This document shows positions 39,274 through 46,717 of a stretch of 59,966 nt of DNA, one piece after another. Under the pieces are notes generated by a model, which worked only from the letters and a program-made list of their open reading frames with translations, made no database searches and was not told where the DNA came from. Every line of letters begins with the position of its first letter. Positions within the stretch are counted from its first letter, which is position 1. The stretch covers positions 1 to 59,966 of IMG/VR virus record IMGVR_UViG_3300020179_000034; one strand, written 5' to 3'. The position numbers and the translations under genes were made by a program. The stretch is from a virus.

Positions 39274-39638
39274 TGTTCCGGTGTTCCAGCGTGTTCCAGA
39301 AAAAAAAGTTGCACTATTCTTCACGGGTGCTACGTTCCGTAGTGTAAGCGGATGAAGTAAGTTATTGATTTTTAAGAAAGAAGAAGAAGAAGAAGTTATA
39401 TTATGGAACAGAAAATAGTGTAAGTGTTCCATGTTCCATGAAATTGGGAATAGGGGCTACGGATTGCCGAAAAAATTTTATTTACGAACTTGCGCCGTGC
39501 CATGAACGGCGTCTAACTTTGTCCGCTTAGCCCCTCTCGGAAAACGTGGAACATTGGAACAAACCGTGTTTTTGTTTTATTTATCAAAGGCTTGCGTGTT
39601 CCAGAGGCTTGGAACACGTGCGGAACAGAATCGGAACA
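39274..39638. repeat. Cluster of 12 TGTTCC/GGAACA hexamers
   Basis: Copies (either strand) start at about 39274, 39282, 39292, 39405, 39425, 39432, 39548, 39556, 39597, 39611, 39622 and 39633. A random hexamer would be expected less than once in this length. Several are extended to GTGTTCCA. A protein-binding array is likely. Confidence 0.8.
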
Positions 39639-39707
39639 AAAAATGCTTGACCCGCGAAATCTTTTCTGGTAGCCTTGGATACCCAAGGCGGTCGATAAAG
39701 TTTTCGG

Positions 39708-39722
39708 TCTGACACTGTCAGA
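39708..39722. promoter_or_regulatory. 15-bp palindrome copy (perfect)
   Basis: TCTGACA-C-TGTCAGA, in the control region between the hexamer cluster and the 15-bp tandem repeats. Confidence 0.85.
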
Positions 39723-39805
39723 ACTTTGCGCTTTTCCATTTTCCTCGCGCAACGGCCTTCGCCATACGCTTTTGCCTTGTCCTTGGGCTTTACCCTTTTC
39801 CCTAG

Positions 39806-39865
39806 GAACTGGTATCTATAGAACTGGTATCTATAGAACTGGCTTCACAAGAACTGGCCTCACGG
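39806..39865. repeat. Four tandem 15-bp repeats
   Basis: Four head-to-tail units beginning GAACTGG: two identical (GAACTGGTATCTATA), then GAACTGGCTTCACAA and GAACTGGCCTCACGG. They have iteron-like spacing of 15 bp and sit directly beside the terminator. Confidence 0.88.
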
Positions 39866-39889
39866 CGTGAACCAAAGTCGTTCGGGCGT

Positions 39890-39922
39890 AAAAAAGCCCC
39901 GCCAAGCGTGAGCCTGACGGGG
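39890..39922 (-). terminator. Rho-independent terminator of the rightmost early operon
   Basis: On the minus strand an 11-bp stem (39912-39922 with 39897-39907, two G-T pairs) with a four-base loop, then C and TTTTTT. It ends transcription from the 41.1 to 39.9 kb genes and isolates the control region. Confidence 0.92.
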
Positions 39923-39929
39923 TTGTGGT

Positions 39930-40115
39930 TTAGAAATAGAACTCGTGTTGTTTGGGCGCGTCTACGAAATCGAATTCCCATCGAGTCGGTAATTCCAACT
40001 TGGTGAGTTCTTTCGCCCAGTAAAACGCTTGGTTAAACGAATCGAACTCCGAACAGAATTCGATCATGCTGCCATGTTCATCCATGCGAGTGTGGAACAC
40101 TTTGTAGATGATCAT
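39930..40115 (-). CDS. Small unknown protein, 61 aa
   Basis: The start is ATG 40115, overlapping the upstream stop as ATGA; an upstream extension of 13 residues is less likely. The protein begins with a strand (MIIYKVFHTRMDEHG), then an acidic and aromatic segment (SEFDSFNQAFYWAKEL), ending FVDAPKQHEFYF. Looks like a small alpha/beta protein of unknown role. The terminator follows 8 bases after the stop. Confidence 0.7.
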   Translation of the reverse strand: MIIYKVFHTRMDEHGSMIEFCSEFDSFNQAFYWAKELTKLELPTRWEFDFVDAPKQHEFYF

Positions 40116-40369
40116 ACTACCACCACCCGTTCGGACGTAACCGAAACTTTGCACTCCACGCCGCCGGGAACACGCCGCCCGAACATATCGATATGTTCAT
40201 TTCCCCATCGCGCCATGTATCGACTGGCCGACTTGATCGCGGCTTGCATAGCCGCCTCACGATCTCGAAAGAAAACCGGGATAGTGTAAGTGTCTTGGAT
40301 TTCTGGACGATAATCGTCGCCCCATGTAGGGTCCGACACGGTAACATGCGCTCTGAACATTTTACGCAT
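40112..40369 (-). CDS. Small unknown protein, 85 aa
   Basis: The start is ATG 40369 with AGGGGAG upstream. Strand-rich N-terminus (KMFRAHVTVSDPTW, DTYTIPVFFRD), a helix (REAAMQAAIKSASRYMARWG), and a C-terminal strand pair (ECKVSVTSERVVVV). The beta-alpha-beta order and coupling to the following gene suggest a small complex. No family recognised. Confidence 0.72.
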   Translation of the reverse strand: MRKMFRAHVTVSDPTWGDDYRPEIQDTYTIPVFFRDREAAMQAAIKSASRYMARWGNEHIDMFGRRVPGGVECKVSVTSERVVVV

Positions 40370-40397
40370 AACAATCTCCCCTGATAGTGTAAGAGCA

Positions 40398-40417
40398 GGG
40401 GCGGCTTGCGCCGCCCC
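40398..40417. other. GC-rich intergenic hairpin
   Basis: GGGGCGGC and GCCGCCCC form a perfect 8-bp stem with a TTGC loop, between the 232-residue gene and the 85-residue gene. No T-run on the minus strand, so it may limit or stabilise transcript rather than end it. Confidence 0.6.
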
Positions 40418-40429
40418 GCCCCGTTGGGT

Positions 40430-41128
40430 TTAACCGAGAAGTGACTTGCGGAACGCTGCCAGAGCCTTCTTCGCGCCGTCGTTTGTGGCGACCTTGCGAC
40501 CGTCCGTTCGTGCCTTGCCCAACTTGGCAATCATCGGCTTCGCGAGACTATCGACCCACTCATCAACCGACTGAGTAGCACCGCGACCGCCAGATCGTTC
40601 GACGAACTCCGCTTCAAAGAACCGACCCCACGCCTTCGTCGCCGTGTTGGTTATGGTTTTGCGCGTAGACTCTACGAACCGACGCAGCCCCATCGGGTTA
40701 TCGGTCATGCTCGGCAACTTCGCGAGACTCGCCCGATCCATCGCAACCGCGTTACGACCCGTGAGCACGAAGTTCGCCGGACGCTCGTTTTTACCATTTG
40801 TAAACACGCTCGGTACGTGGAACTCATCGTCTCCCGACTTGTGCAGCGGACGGTCATACTCGGAACCCTCGGTCAGCGACATAATCGCCGCAGCCATGAA
40901 CAGGTTCCGCGCTTCCTCGCACGCTTCGGACTCGCGATCCAACGCACCCGACTCGGTGCGCGGGAAATCCGCAGTTAGCCTTGCGAACTCGCCCCGATAC
41001 TTTGACCACTTCGTGCGATCCGCACGAGTATGGCCGCCGACCTCGCGACCGAGTCCAGAAATCCCGTCAGCGATGGACGGGGCCAGTACGGATTTAACGG
41101 TATCCGCGACCGTGTTGGCTTGTGCCAT
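40430..41128 (-). CDS. Early unknown protein, 232 aa
   Basis: The first minus-strand gene after the divergent control region. Start ATG 41128. The protein is helical, basic overall (R/K-rich, pI likely above 9), with no hydrophobic segment: ADRTKWSKYRGEFARL, then a helical SEACEEARNLFMAAAIMSL, and a basic C-terminus (KARTDGRKVATNDGAKKALAAFRKSLLG). This suits a DNA- or RNA-binding early protein. No recognised family. Codon use looks more GC-rich than in neighbouring genes. Confidence 0.78.
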   Translation of the reverse strand: MAQANTVADTVKSVLAPSIADGISGLGREVGGHTRADRTKWSKYRGEFARLTADFPRTESGALDRESEACEEARNLFMAAAIMSLTEGSEYDRPLHKSGDDEFHVPSVFTNGKNERPANFVLTGRNAVAMDRASLAKLPSMTDNPMGLRRFVESTRKTITNTATKAWGRFFEAEFVERSGGRGATQSVDEWVDSLAKPMIAKLGKARTDGRKVATNDGAKKALAAFRKSLLG

Positions 41129-41199
41129 GGTAGTGACAACTCCACCGGAAAGAATCGCGCCGGTTTCGCGACACCGAACAACACGTCCGATGTAATTCC

Positions 41200-41208
41200 A
41201 TTATACCA
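41200..41208 (-). promoter_or_regulatory. Extended -10 promoter for the first early gene
   Basis: On the minus strand TGGTATAAT (TG-N-TATAAT). No good -35 at 17 bases; CTGACA from the palindrome lies 20 bases upstream, so the palindrome overlaps where RNA polymerase would bind. Confidence 0.65.
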
Positions 41209-41217
41209 CACTACGAT

Positions 41218-41232
41218 CCTGACAGTGTCAGA
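41218..41232. promoter_or_regulatory. 15-bp palindrome copy (14/15)
   Basis: CCTGACA-G-TGTCAGA; the inner 13 bp are perfect. It overlaps the -35 area of the minus-strand promoter at 41200-41208, a classic operator location. Confidence 0.75.
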
Positions 41233-41434
41233 CCAGACGGCAGGCAAAAAATGGCGCGAACTCAAGCCCACACAATAGTGCTAGTCCTCAACCTAGCCGA
41301 CCCCACCCGTACCCACCCATGTCGCTAGGTTTAGGAGTCCCGCACAAAACTCTATACATACTATTCCACACAAATCTCCCCCACATTTCTCCAATGTTCG
41401 TACCCCACCCCCCTTCATATAGAAAACCCCCCCT

Positions 41435-41463
41435 TGATGGAACCTTAAGATTCCTTTATAAAT
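41435..41463 (+). promoter_or_regulatory. Late sigma-70 promoter
   Basis: TTGATG (41435-41440), 17-base spacer, TATAAT (41458-41463). Transcription would start near 41470, leaving a leader of about 18 bases before the terminase small subunit ATG. Confidence 0.82.
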
Positions 41464-41487
41464 TCCGCACTACTTGGGTTGAGGCCC

Positions 41488-42081
41488 ATGCAAATACTTG
41501 TGCCGTACATCGAAGACAACATTCCGCTCCCCGCTAGCGCGGCTGAAGCGTTGCCGGAGTTAACTCCGGCTGAAGAACTAAGCATGCGGGTACGTACTAT
41601 AAAACTCGTATCTGATCTAACAGGCCAGCCCATCATCCCGACTAGCGAAGAGAAGGACGCTGCCGAGGAAATGGCTAGAAAAATGATGGAAGATCCTGAT
41701 GCACGGCCTGAATATGCCCTGCACTCGGACGAGTTCACTGCGTATTTATCGGGTCTGGTCTACCGTTCTAACGGTGCTATTGTCAAAGAATTAGCCGATC
41801 TTAAAAACTATGTCATAAATAAACTCGTATACGAGATTGAGCATACTAAAGATAATAAGTTAAAGATGCAGGCGGTAGCCAAACTGGGCGAGATTGACGG
41901 CGTGGACGCATTTAAGCGTCGAACTGAGACCACGCACGTTATTAAGCCCATCGAGGAAGTTGAAAAAGAACTTCTGCAGGTACTGGAAGGTATTGAGTAC
42001 AGCGTAGTTGGTGAAAGTAATAACAATATAAACCCCGAAGATTACTTACTGCCTGATGAAACTTCCCCAACTAACTCCTGA
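41488..42081 (+). CDS. Putative terminase small subunit, 197 aa
   Basis: The start is ATG 41488, with GAGG just upstream; an upstream TTG is less likely. The protein is acidic and helical (DNIPLPASAAEALPELTPAEELSMRVRTIKLVSDLTGQ), with a central coiled coil (IVKELADLKNYVINKLVYEIEHTKDNKLKMQAVAKLGEIDG). I see no clear HTH. The assignment rests on position (first late gene, overlapping the large terminase by 26 bases) and helical composition. If correct, it forms the ring that recognises phage DNA for packaging. Confidence 0.72.
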   Translation: MQILVPYIEDNIPLPASAAEALPELTPAEELSMRVRTIKLVSDLTGQPIIPTSEEKDAAEEMARKMMEDPDARPEYALHSDEFTAYLSGLVYRSNGAIVKELADLKNYVINKLVYEIEHTKDNKLKMQAVAKLGEIDGVDAFKRRTETTHVIKPIEEVEKELLQVLEGIEYSVVGESNNNINPEDYLLPDETSPTNS

Positions 42082-43579
42082 AAAACTCAAAGCGCTGCGT
42101 ATGGCGTTGCCAACGATGCCCGATGAGCAGAAACGGCGCACGTTGGAGTTGTTAAAGACGTATCAAACTGAGCGTACCCGTGCCGTTGGCAAGGATTTTT
42201 TCTTAGATTTTATCGCTCACGTGTATCCGGGCTACAAAGTAGGGCCGCACCATAGAAAATTAGCTGGAATTTTTGAAGATATTGCTGCAGGAGCGCGAAA
42301 AAGGGTCATCGTCAACATCGCGCCTCGTCATGGCAAGTCGGAAATGATCAGTTACCTCGCTCCGGCATGGTTTTTAGGCAAATTTCCGCATAAAAAGGTC
42401 ATTATGGCCTCACATACCGCCGATTTGGCGGTCAACTTTGGCAGAAGGGTGCGTAATCTTGTTGGCTCAGACCTTTATCATGACATTTTCCCGACTGTTG
42501 AGCTTCAAGCTGATAGTAAGAGTGCTTCTCGTTGGGGTACTAACTTTAATGGTGAGTATTTTGCTATTGGTGTTGGCGGTGCTTTGGCCGGTCGCGGCGC
42601 TGATCTTTTCATTATTGACGACCCTCATTCTGAGCAGGAAGCGAAGCAAGGCAGAGCCGACGTATTTGAGCCAGCATGGGAGTGGTTCCAGTCAGGCCCA
42701 GTCCAAAGATTGATGCCGGGTGGTGCCATTATCGTCGTAATGACTCGATGGTCAAAGATGGATTTGACCGGCAAGATCGTAGACCACATGACTAAGAACG
42801 AGGACGCGGATCAATGGGAATTGGTCGAGTTTCCCGCTGTTCTCAACGACAAACCGCTTTGGCCTGACTTCTGGACACTGGAAGAACTGCTTGCCAAAAA
42901 GGCGAGTATGGATGTGCGCTATTGGCAGGCACAGTACATGCAGCAGCCGACCTCAGAAGAAGGTGCCTTGCTCAAACGAGAATGGTGGCAGGTGTGGGAG
43001 AAGGAGGATCCGCCCCCTTGCGAACACATTATTATGAGCCTCGACGCCGCTCAAGAAAAGACTAACCGCTCTGACTTTAACGCCCTGACTACATGGGGGG
43101 TCTTCTTTAACGAGGAGACTAAGAACTATAACCTAATCTTGCTGAACGCCATCAAAGAGCGGCTTGAGTTCCCTGAACTGAAGGCGATGGTGCTGGAGGA
43201 GTACAAAGACTGGAATCCTGATTCATTTATTGTGGAAAAGAAGTCCAACGGTGCGGCGCTTTATCAGGAGATGCGCCGCATGGGTGTGCCGCTTAGCGAG
43301 TTTACCCCGTCCAAGGGGCAGGACAAGATCAGTAGAGTAAATGCTGTGTCAGACTTGTTTGCTGCGGGTATAGTCTGGGTACCCGATAGGCGCTGGGCGC
43401 GAGAGGTCGTCGAGGAGTGTAACGACTTCCCATCCGGCGCGAACGATGACTTAGTGGACTCAACCACGCTGGCGCTTTTGCGGTTCCGTCAAGGCGGGTT
43501 TATCCGTCTTCCGACTGACGAGCCGGAGCCGAAGAAGTGGTTTAAGAGTCGTAAGTCACTAGCAGCCGGATATTACTAG
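42056..43579 (+). CDS. terL: Terminase large subunit, 507 aa
   Basis: The DNA packaging motor. The ATPase domain has the Walker A variant APRHGKS (89-95) and Walker B LFIIDD (184-189); a GAxxV-type MTRWS follows. The C-terminal nuclease domain has a catalytic Asp in SLDAAQ (about 328-333), EKKSNG and DDLVDST. These are the terminase_6-type motifs. Length is normal. It overlaps the preceding gene in frame +1 by 26 bases and the portal follows after ten bases. A very secure call. Confidence 0.95.
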   Translation: MKLPQLTPEKLKALRMALPTMPDEQKRRTLELLKTYQTERTRAVGKDFFLDFIAHVYPGYKVGPHHRKLAGIFEDIAAGARKRVIVNIAPRHGKSEMISYLAPAWFLGKFPHKKVIMASHTADLAVNFGRRVRNLVGSDLYHDIFPTVELQADSKSASRWGTNFNGEYFAIGVGGALAGRGADLFIIDDPHSEQEAKQGRADVFEPAWEWFQSGPVQRLMPGGAIIVVMTRWSKMDLTGKIVDHMTKNEDADQWELVEFPAVLNDKPLWPDFWTLEELLAKKASMDVRYWQAQYMQQPTSEEGALLKREWWQVWEKEDPPPCEHIIMSLDAAQEKTNRSDFNALTTWGVFFNEETKNYNLILLNAIKERLEFPELKAMVLEEYKDWNPDSFIVEKKSNGAALYQEMRRMGVPLSEFTPSKGQDKISRVNAVSDLFAAGIVWVPDRRWAREVVEECNDFPSGANDDLVDSTTLALLRFRQGGFIRLPTDEPEPKKWFKSRKSLAAGYY

Positions 43580-43589
43580 GAGAATCTAA

Positions 43590-46145
43590 ATGGCCGTTGA
43601 TAAAAGTTTAATGCAGGCTCCGCAGGGTCTTGAAGCACTTGCTCCCCCCGAGCCGATTGAGATTCAGATTGAAGACCCTGAAAGCGTATCTATTGGTATC
43701 GACGGGGTTGTGATTAACCTTGTGAAGTCTGAGCCACGTGCCGAAGACTTTGACGCCAACCTTGCTGATTTCATGGGTGAGAACGAGTTGCAGAGCCTAG
43801 CCTCTGAACTTTTGGGGCAGTACGAACAAGACCTTTCAAGTCGCAAGGACTGGCTAGATACCTACGTCAAAGGTTTGAAAATTTTGGGTATTCGATACGA
43901 AGAACGTACTGAGCCGTGGCCCGGTGCGTGTGGTGTGTTTCACCCACTTCTGATGGAGTCGGCGGTCAAGTTTCAGTCCGAGACCATTATGGAGACCTTT
44001 CCTGCCATGGGGCCGGTCAAAACCAAGATCATCGGCAAGGAGACTAACGAGAAGAAAGATTCCGCTGTTCGTGTCGCGGATGACATGAACTATCAGTTGA
44101 CCGAGGTAATGAAAGAGTACCGCCCAGAGCATGAGCGGATGTTGCTCAGCATGGCTTTGGCGGGTAATGCGTTTAAGAAAATTTACTTTGATCCTTCGCT
44201 TGATCGGCAGACTGCTATCTATATCTCGGCTGAAGACATTATCGTGCCGTACGGCGCAGCCAATTTGGAAGGTGCCGAGCGTGTTACGCACCGGATGCGT
44301 AAGACGAAAAATGAGTTAATTAAACTACAACACGCGGGGTTTTATCGTGATGTAGACTTGGGTGATCCGGTTCGCACGATGGATGAGGTGGAGAAGCAAA
44401 AGGCTGAAGATCAAGGTTTCTCGGCGTCCATGGATGACAGGTTCCAGTTGCTTGAGATGCATGTGAACATCGACTTGCCGGGTTACCCTGATGTCGATAA
44501 AAACAACGACGAAACAGGAATTGCTCTACCGTATGTAGTGACCCTTGAAAAAGGAACCAGCACCGTTTTGGCGATTAGGAGAAATTATCGTGAAGACGAT
44601 AAACTCAAACAGAAACGACAACATTTCGTTCATTATGGATATATACCCGGATTTGGATTTTACTACTTCGGACTTATACACCTTATCGGCGGTCACTCTA
44701 AAGCGGCAACTTCCCTCCTTCGTCAACTTATCGACGCAGGAACTCTTAGCAATCTTCCGGGTGGTCTCAAATCACGCGGTCTGCGTATCAAGGGAGACGA
44801 TACACCCATCGCTCCCGGTGAGTGGCGAGACGTAGACGTACCCTCTGGCGCGGTTCGGGACAACATCCTGCCGCTGCCGTACAAAGAGCCAAGCCAAACC
44901 CTTGCTCTACTTATGGACAAGGTGATCGAGGAGGGCCGCAGATTCGCTGCGGTGTCTGATCTCAAGATTAGTGACATGTCATCACAGGCTCCAGTAGGCA
45001 CTACGCTTGCTGTGCTTGAGCGCGTTCTCAAAGTAATGACGGCGATTCAGGCTCGCATTTACTACACGATGAAGCAGGAGTTTAAACTTCTAGCTGCAAT
45101 TATTCGTGATAACACACCAGATGAGTATTCGTACGAGCCGGAAGTAGGCAATCGCAAGGCCAAGAAAGCTGACTACGATGACGTTGATGTCATCCCAGTC
45201 AGTGATCCAAACGCGGCTACGATGTCGCAAAAGATCGTGCAATACCAAGCCGTGCTGCAGTTGTCTCAGTCTTCACCCGGCATCTACGATATGCCGTACT
45301 TGCACCGGCAGATGATTGAGACTCTTGGCGTTAAGAACGCTGAGAAAATTATTCCTGACCCAGACAAGATGAAGCCGCGTGACCCGATCACCGAAAACAT
45401 GGATATCCTAAACGGCAAACCCGTCAAGGCGTTTATGTATCAAGATCACGAGGCTCACTTGCAAGTGCATAACGCTGCTTTGCAAGACCCGAAGATGCGC
45501 CAGATTATCGGGCAAAACCCGAAGGCGCAAGAGATCATGGGCGCTGCGATGGCTCACATCATGGAACATGTAGCGTTTCAGTACCGCAAAGAAATTGAAA
45601 AGCAACTTGGAGTCGCCCTCCCGCCGATGCCGGAGGAGGACAAGGACGAAACGTATCTGCCGCAAGAAGCTGAGATTCAAGTCTCGCGTCTTTCTGCTAT
45701 CGCAGCCGCCAAACTTTTGCAGAAAGATCAAGCTGAAGCACAAATGCAGCAAGCTCAACAACAGGCTCAAGACCCTGTACTGCAGATGCAGCAGCAAGAA
45801 CTGCAACTCCGTCAGCAGGAACTGCAACTCAAGGCGCAGCAGATTCAGATGGAAGCGCAAAATAGACAAACAGAATTGCAGCTTGAGGCACAACTCAAGC
45901 AAGCAGAACTGCAACGCAAACAGCAAGAGATGCAGATCATGGCAGCTACCAAGGCCGATGAACTCGACCTACGGAAGCAAGAAATAGCTAATAGAACGCA
46001 ACTTGATGCTGCACGACTCGGTGTGGATGTTCAGAAGCACAAGACCAATTTGTCTGCCAAGCAGCAAACTGAAGGTATGCGTATGGGTATCGATATCGCA
46101 AAACAAACAATGTTACGGTCAAAAAATCCAAGAAGGGAGGAGTAA
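43590..46145 (+). CDS. Portal protein, 851 aa
   Basis: A large portal of P22/podovirus type. The N-terminal 70 residues are acidic, followed by a portal core (SRKDWLDTYVKGLKILGIRYEE, then TEPWPGACGVFHPLLMESAVKFQSE). A long Gln-rich coiled coil (about 700-830) of QQQELQLRQQ type repeats forms the barrel-like crown. The position between terminase and scaffold confirms it. The C-terminal Gln-rich helix is unusually long, typical of barrel portals that reach into the head. Confidence 0.93.
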   Translation: MAVDKSLMQAPQGLEALAPPEPIEIQIEDPESVSIGIDGVVINLVKSEPRAEDFDANLADFMGENELQSLASELLGQYEQDLSSRKDWLDTYVKGLKILGIRYEERTEPWPGACGVFHPLLMESAVKFQSETIMETFPAMGPVKTKIIGKETNEKKDSAVRVADDMNYQLTEVMKEYRPEHERMLLSMALAGNAFKKIYFDPSLDRQTAIYISAEDIIVPYGAANLEGAERVTHRMRKTKNELIKLQHAGFYRDVDLGDPVRTMDEVEKQKAEDQGFSASMDDRFQLLEMHVNIDLPGYPDVDKNNDETGIALPYVVTLEKGTSTVLAIRRNYREDDKLKQKRQHFVHYGYIPGFGFYYFGLIHLIGGHSKAATSLLRQLIDAGTLSNLPGGLKSRGLRIKGDDTPIAPGEWRDVDVPSGAVRDNILPLPYKEPSQTLALLMDKVIEEGRRFAAVSDLKISDMSSQAPVGTTLAVLERVLKVMTAIQARIYYTMKQEFKLLAAIIRDNTPDEYSYEPEVGNRKAKKADYDDVDVIPVSDPNAATMSQKIVQYQAVLQLSQSSPGIYDMPYLHRQMIETLGVKNAEKIIPDPDKMKPRDPITENMDILNGKPVKAFMYQDHEAHLQVHNAALQDPKMRQIIGQNPKAQEIMGAAMAHIMEHVAFQYRKEIEKQLGVALPPMPEEDKDETYLPQEAEIQVSRLSAIAAAKLLQKDQAEAQMQQAQQQAQDPVLQMQQQELQLRQQELQLKAQQIQMEAQNRQTELQLEAQLKQAELQRKQQEMQIMAATKADELDLRKQEIANRTQLDAARLGVDVQKHKTNLSAKQQTEGMRMGIDIAKQTMLRSKNPRREE

Positions 46146-46334
46146 ATGGGTTATTCCAACGCTCTAGAATACTTGGATACAAAACTTCAAGAAGAGCGCA
46201 CATTAATTGTTGAAACCTTAATCCAAGGTAAGTTGGACGAAGGCGAATACAAACGTCTTTGCGGGGCGCTACAGGGTCTCGATCTCGCCAAGAACCATAT
46301 CAAAGACCTTGCAAAACGGCTGGAGGAAGAGTGA
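46146..46334 (+). CDS. Small helical protein, 62 aa
   Basis: The gene begins at ATG 46146 with GGGAGGAG. A continuous charged helix (LEYLDTKLQEERTLIVETLIQGKLDEGEYKRLCGALQGLDLAKNHIKDLAKRL split by one short turn). It could be a small assembly factor or portal accessory. It overlaps the GroES-like gene by GTGA. Confidence 0.82.
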   Translation: MGYSNALEYLDTKLQEERTLIVETLIQGKLDEGEYKRLCGALQGLDLAKNHIKDLAKRLEEE

Positions 46335-46708
46335 GTAGCATAGACGTAGCAAAAACACAGGAAGAGGCTAACAAGGCCAAACTCCTACCGGAGCCAAAAG
46401 GCTATCGAATTTTGTGTGCAGTTCCGCATGTAGAGGAGGAGTTTGAGGGGGGGATCGTTAAAGCCGAGGACACCAGAAAAGTCGAGGAGCAGACCACGGT
46501 GGTTCTGTTTGTCGTCAAAATGGGTGACCTTTGTTACGCAGACAAGGAACGTTTTCCCACTGGCCCTTGGTGCAAGGAAGGCGACTTTGTGCTGACCCGC
46601 CCCTATTCAGGCACCCGCGTGGTCATCCACGGTCGGGAGTTCCGCATTATCAACGACGATACGGTGGAAGCGGTGGTCGAAGACCCCCGTGGAATCCGTC
46701 GCGCATAG
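46331..46708 (+). CDS. GroES-like co-chaperonin, 125 aa
   Basis: The start is GTG 46331, overlapping the previous stop; an upstream in-frame start is possible but overlaps more. Residues about 20-115 follow a Cpn10-type beta-barrel order: PEPKGYRILCAVP, then EGGIVKAEDTRKVEEQTTVVLFVVKMGDLCYAD, FPTGPWCKEGDFVLTRPYSGTRVVIHGREFRIINDDTVEAVV. This is the signature of phage GroES-like proteins, which replace host GroES to fold capsid. The mobile-loop region at about 32-45 (EEEFEGGIVKAED) carries the GGI hydrophobic part needed to bind GroEL. Its place in the head operon suits this role. Confidence 0.85.
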   Translation: MSSIDVAKTQEEANKAKLLPEPKGYRILCAVPHVEEEFEGGIVKAEDTRKVEEQTTVVLFVVKMGDLCYADKERFPTGPWCKEGDFVLTRPYSGTRVVIHGREFRIINDDTVEAVVEDPRGIRRA

Positions 46709-46717
46709 GAGTAAATC

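Larger units (their letters stand above)
39173..39889. other. Intergenic control region / candidate origin
   Basis: About 717 bases with no convincing gene, bounded by the promoter at 39141 and the terminator at 39890-39922. It holds two perfect 15-bp palindromes (39259-39273, 39708-39722), twelve TGTTCC/GGAACA hexamers between 39274 and 39638, an AT-rich GAA-repeat stretch at about 39355-39405, a GTGTTCC...GGAACAC dyad near 39596-39617, and four tandem 15-bp repeats at 39806-39865. This mixture of iteron-like repeats and an AT-rich tract is what phage origins look like. No experimental evidence is available from sequence alone. Confidence 0.6.
41129..41487. other. Divergent control region between early and late units
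   Basis: This 359-base interval separates the minus-strand early gene and the plus-strand late genes. It has a minus-strand extended -10 (41200-41208), a palindrome (41218-41232), an imperfect inverted repeat CCTAGCcGAC / GTCGCTAGG (41292-41301 with 41321-41329), a C-rich stretch on the plus strand, and the late promoter (41435-41463). No gene of its own is supported. Confidence 0.75.

Noticed and set aside
39238-39752. Two minus-strand open frames (39238-39432 and 39513-39752)
   Set aside because: They run through hexamer repeats, palindromes and low-complexity tracts, lack ribosome sites and give unlikely amino acid composition.
39640-39760. tRNA gene
   Set aside because: No cloverleaf could be drawn here, and no other tRNA was seen in the window.
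39806-39865. CRISPR array
   Set aside because: The units are only 15 bp and adjacent, with no spacers and no cas genes.
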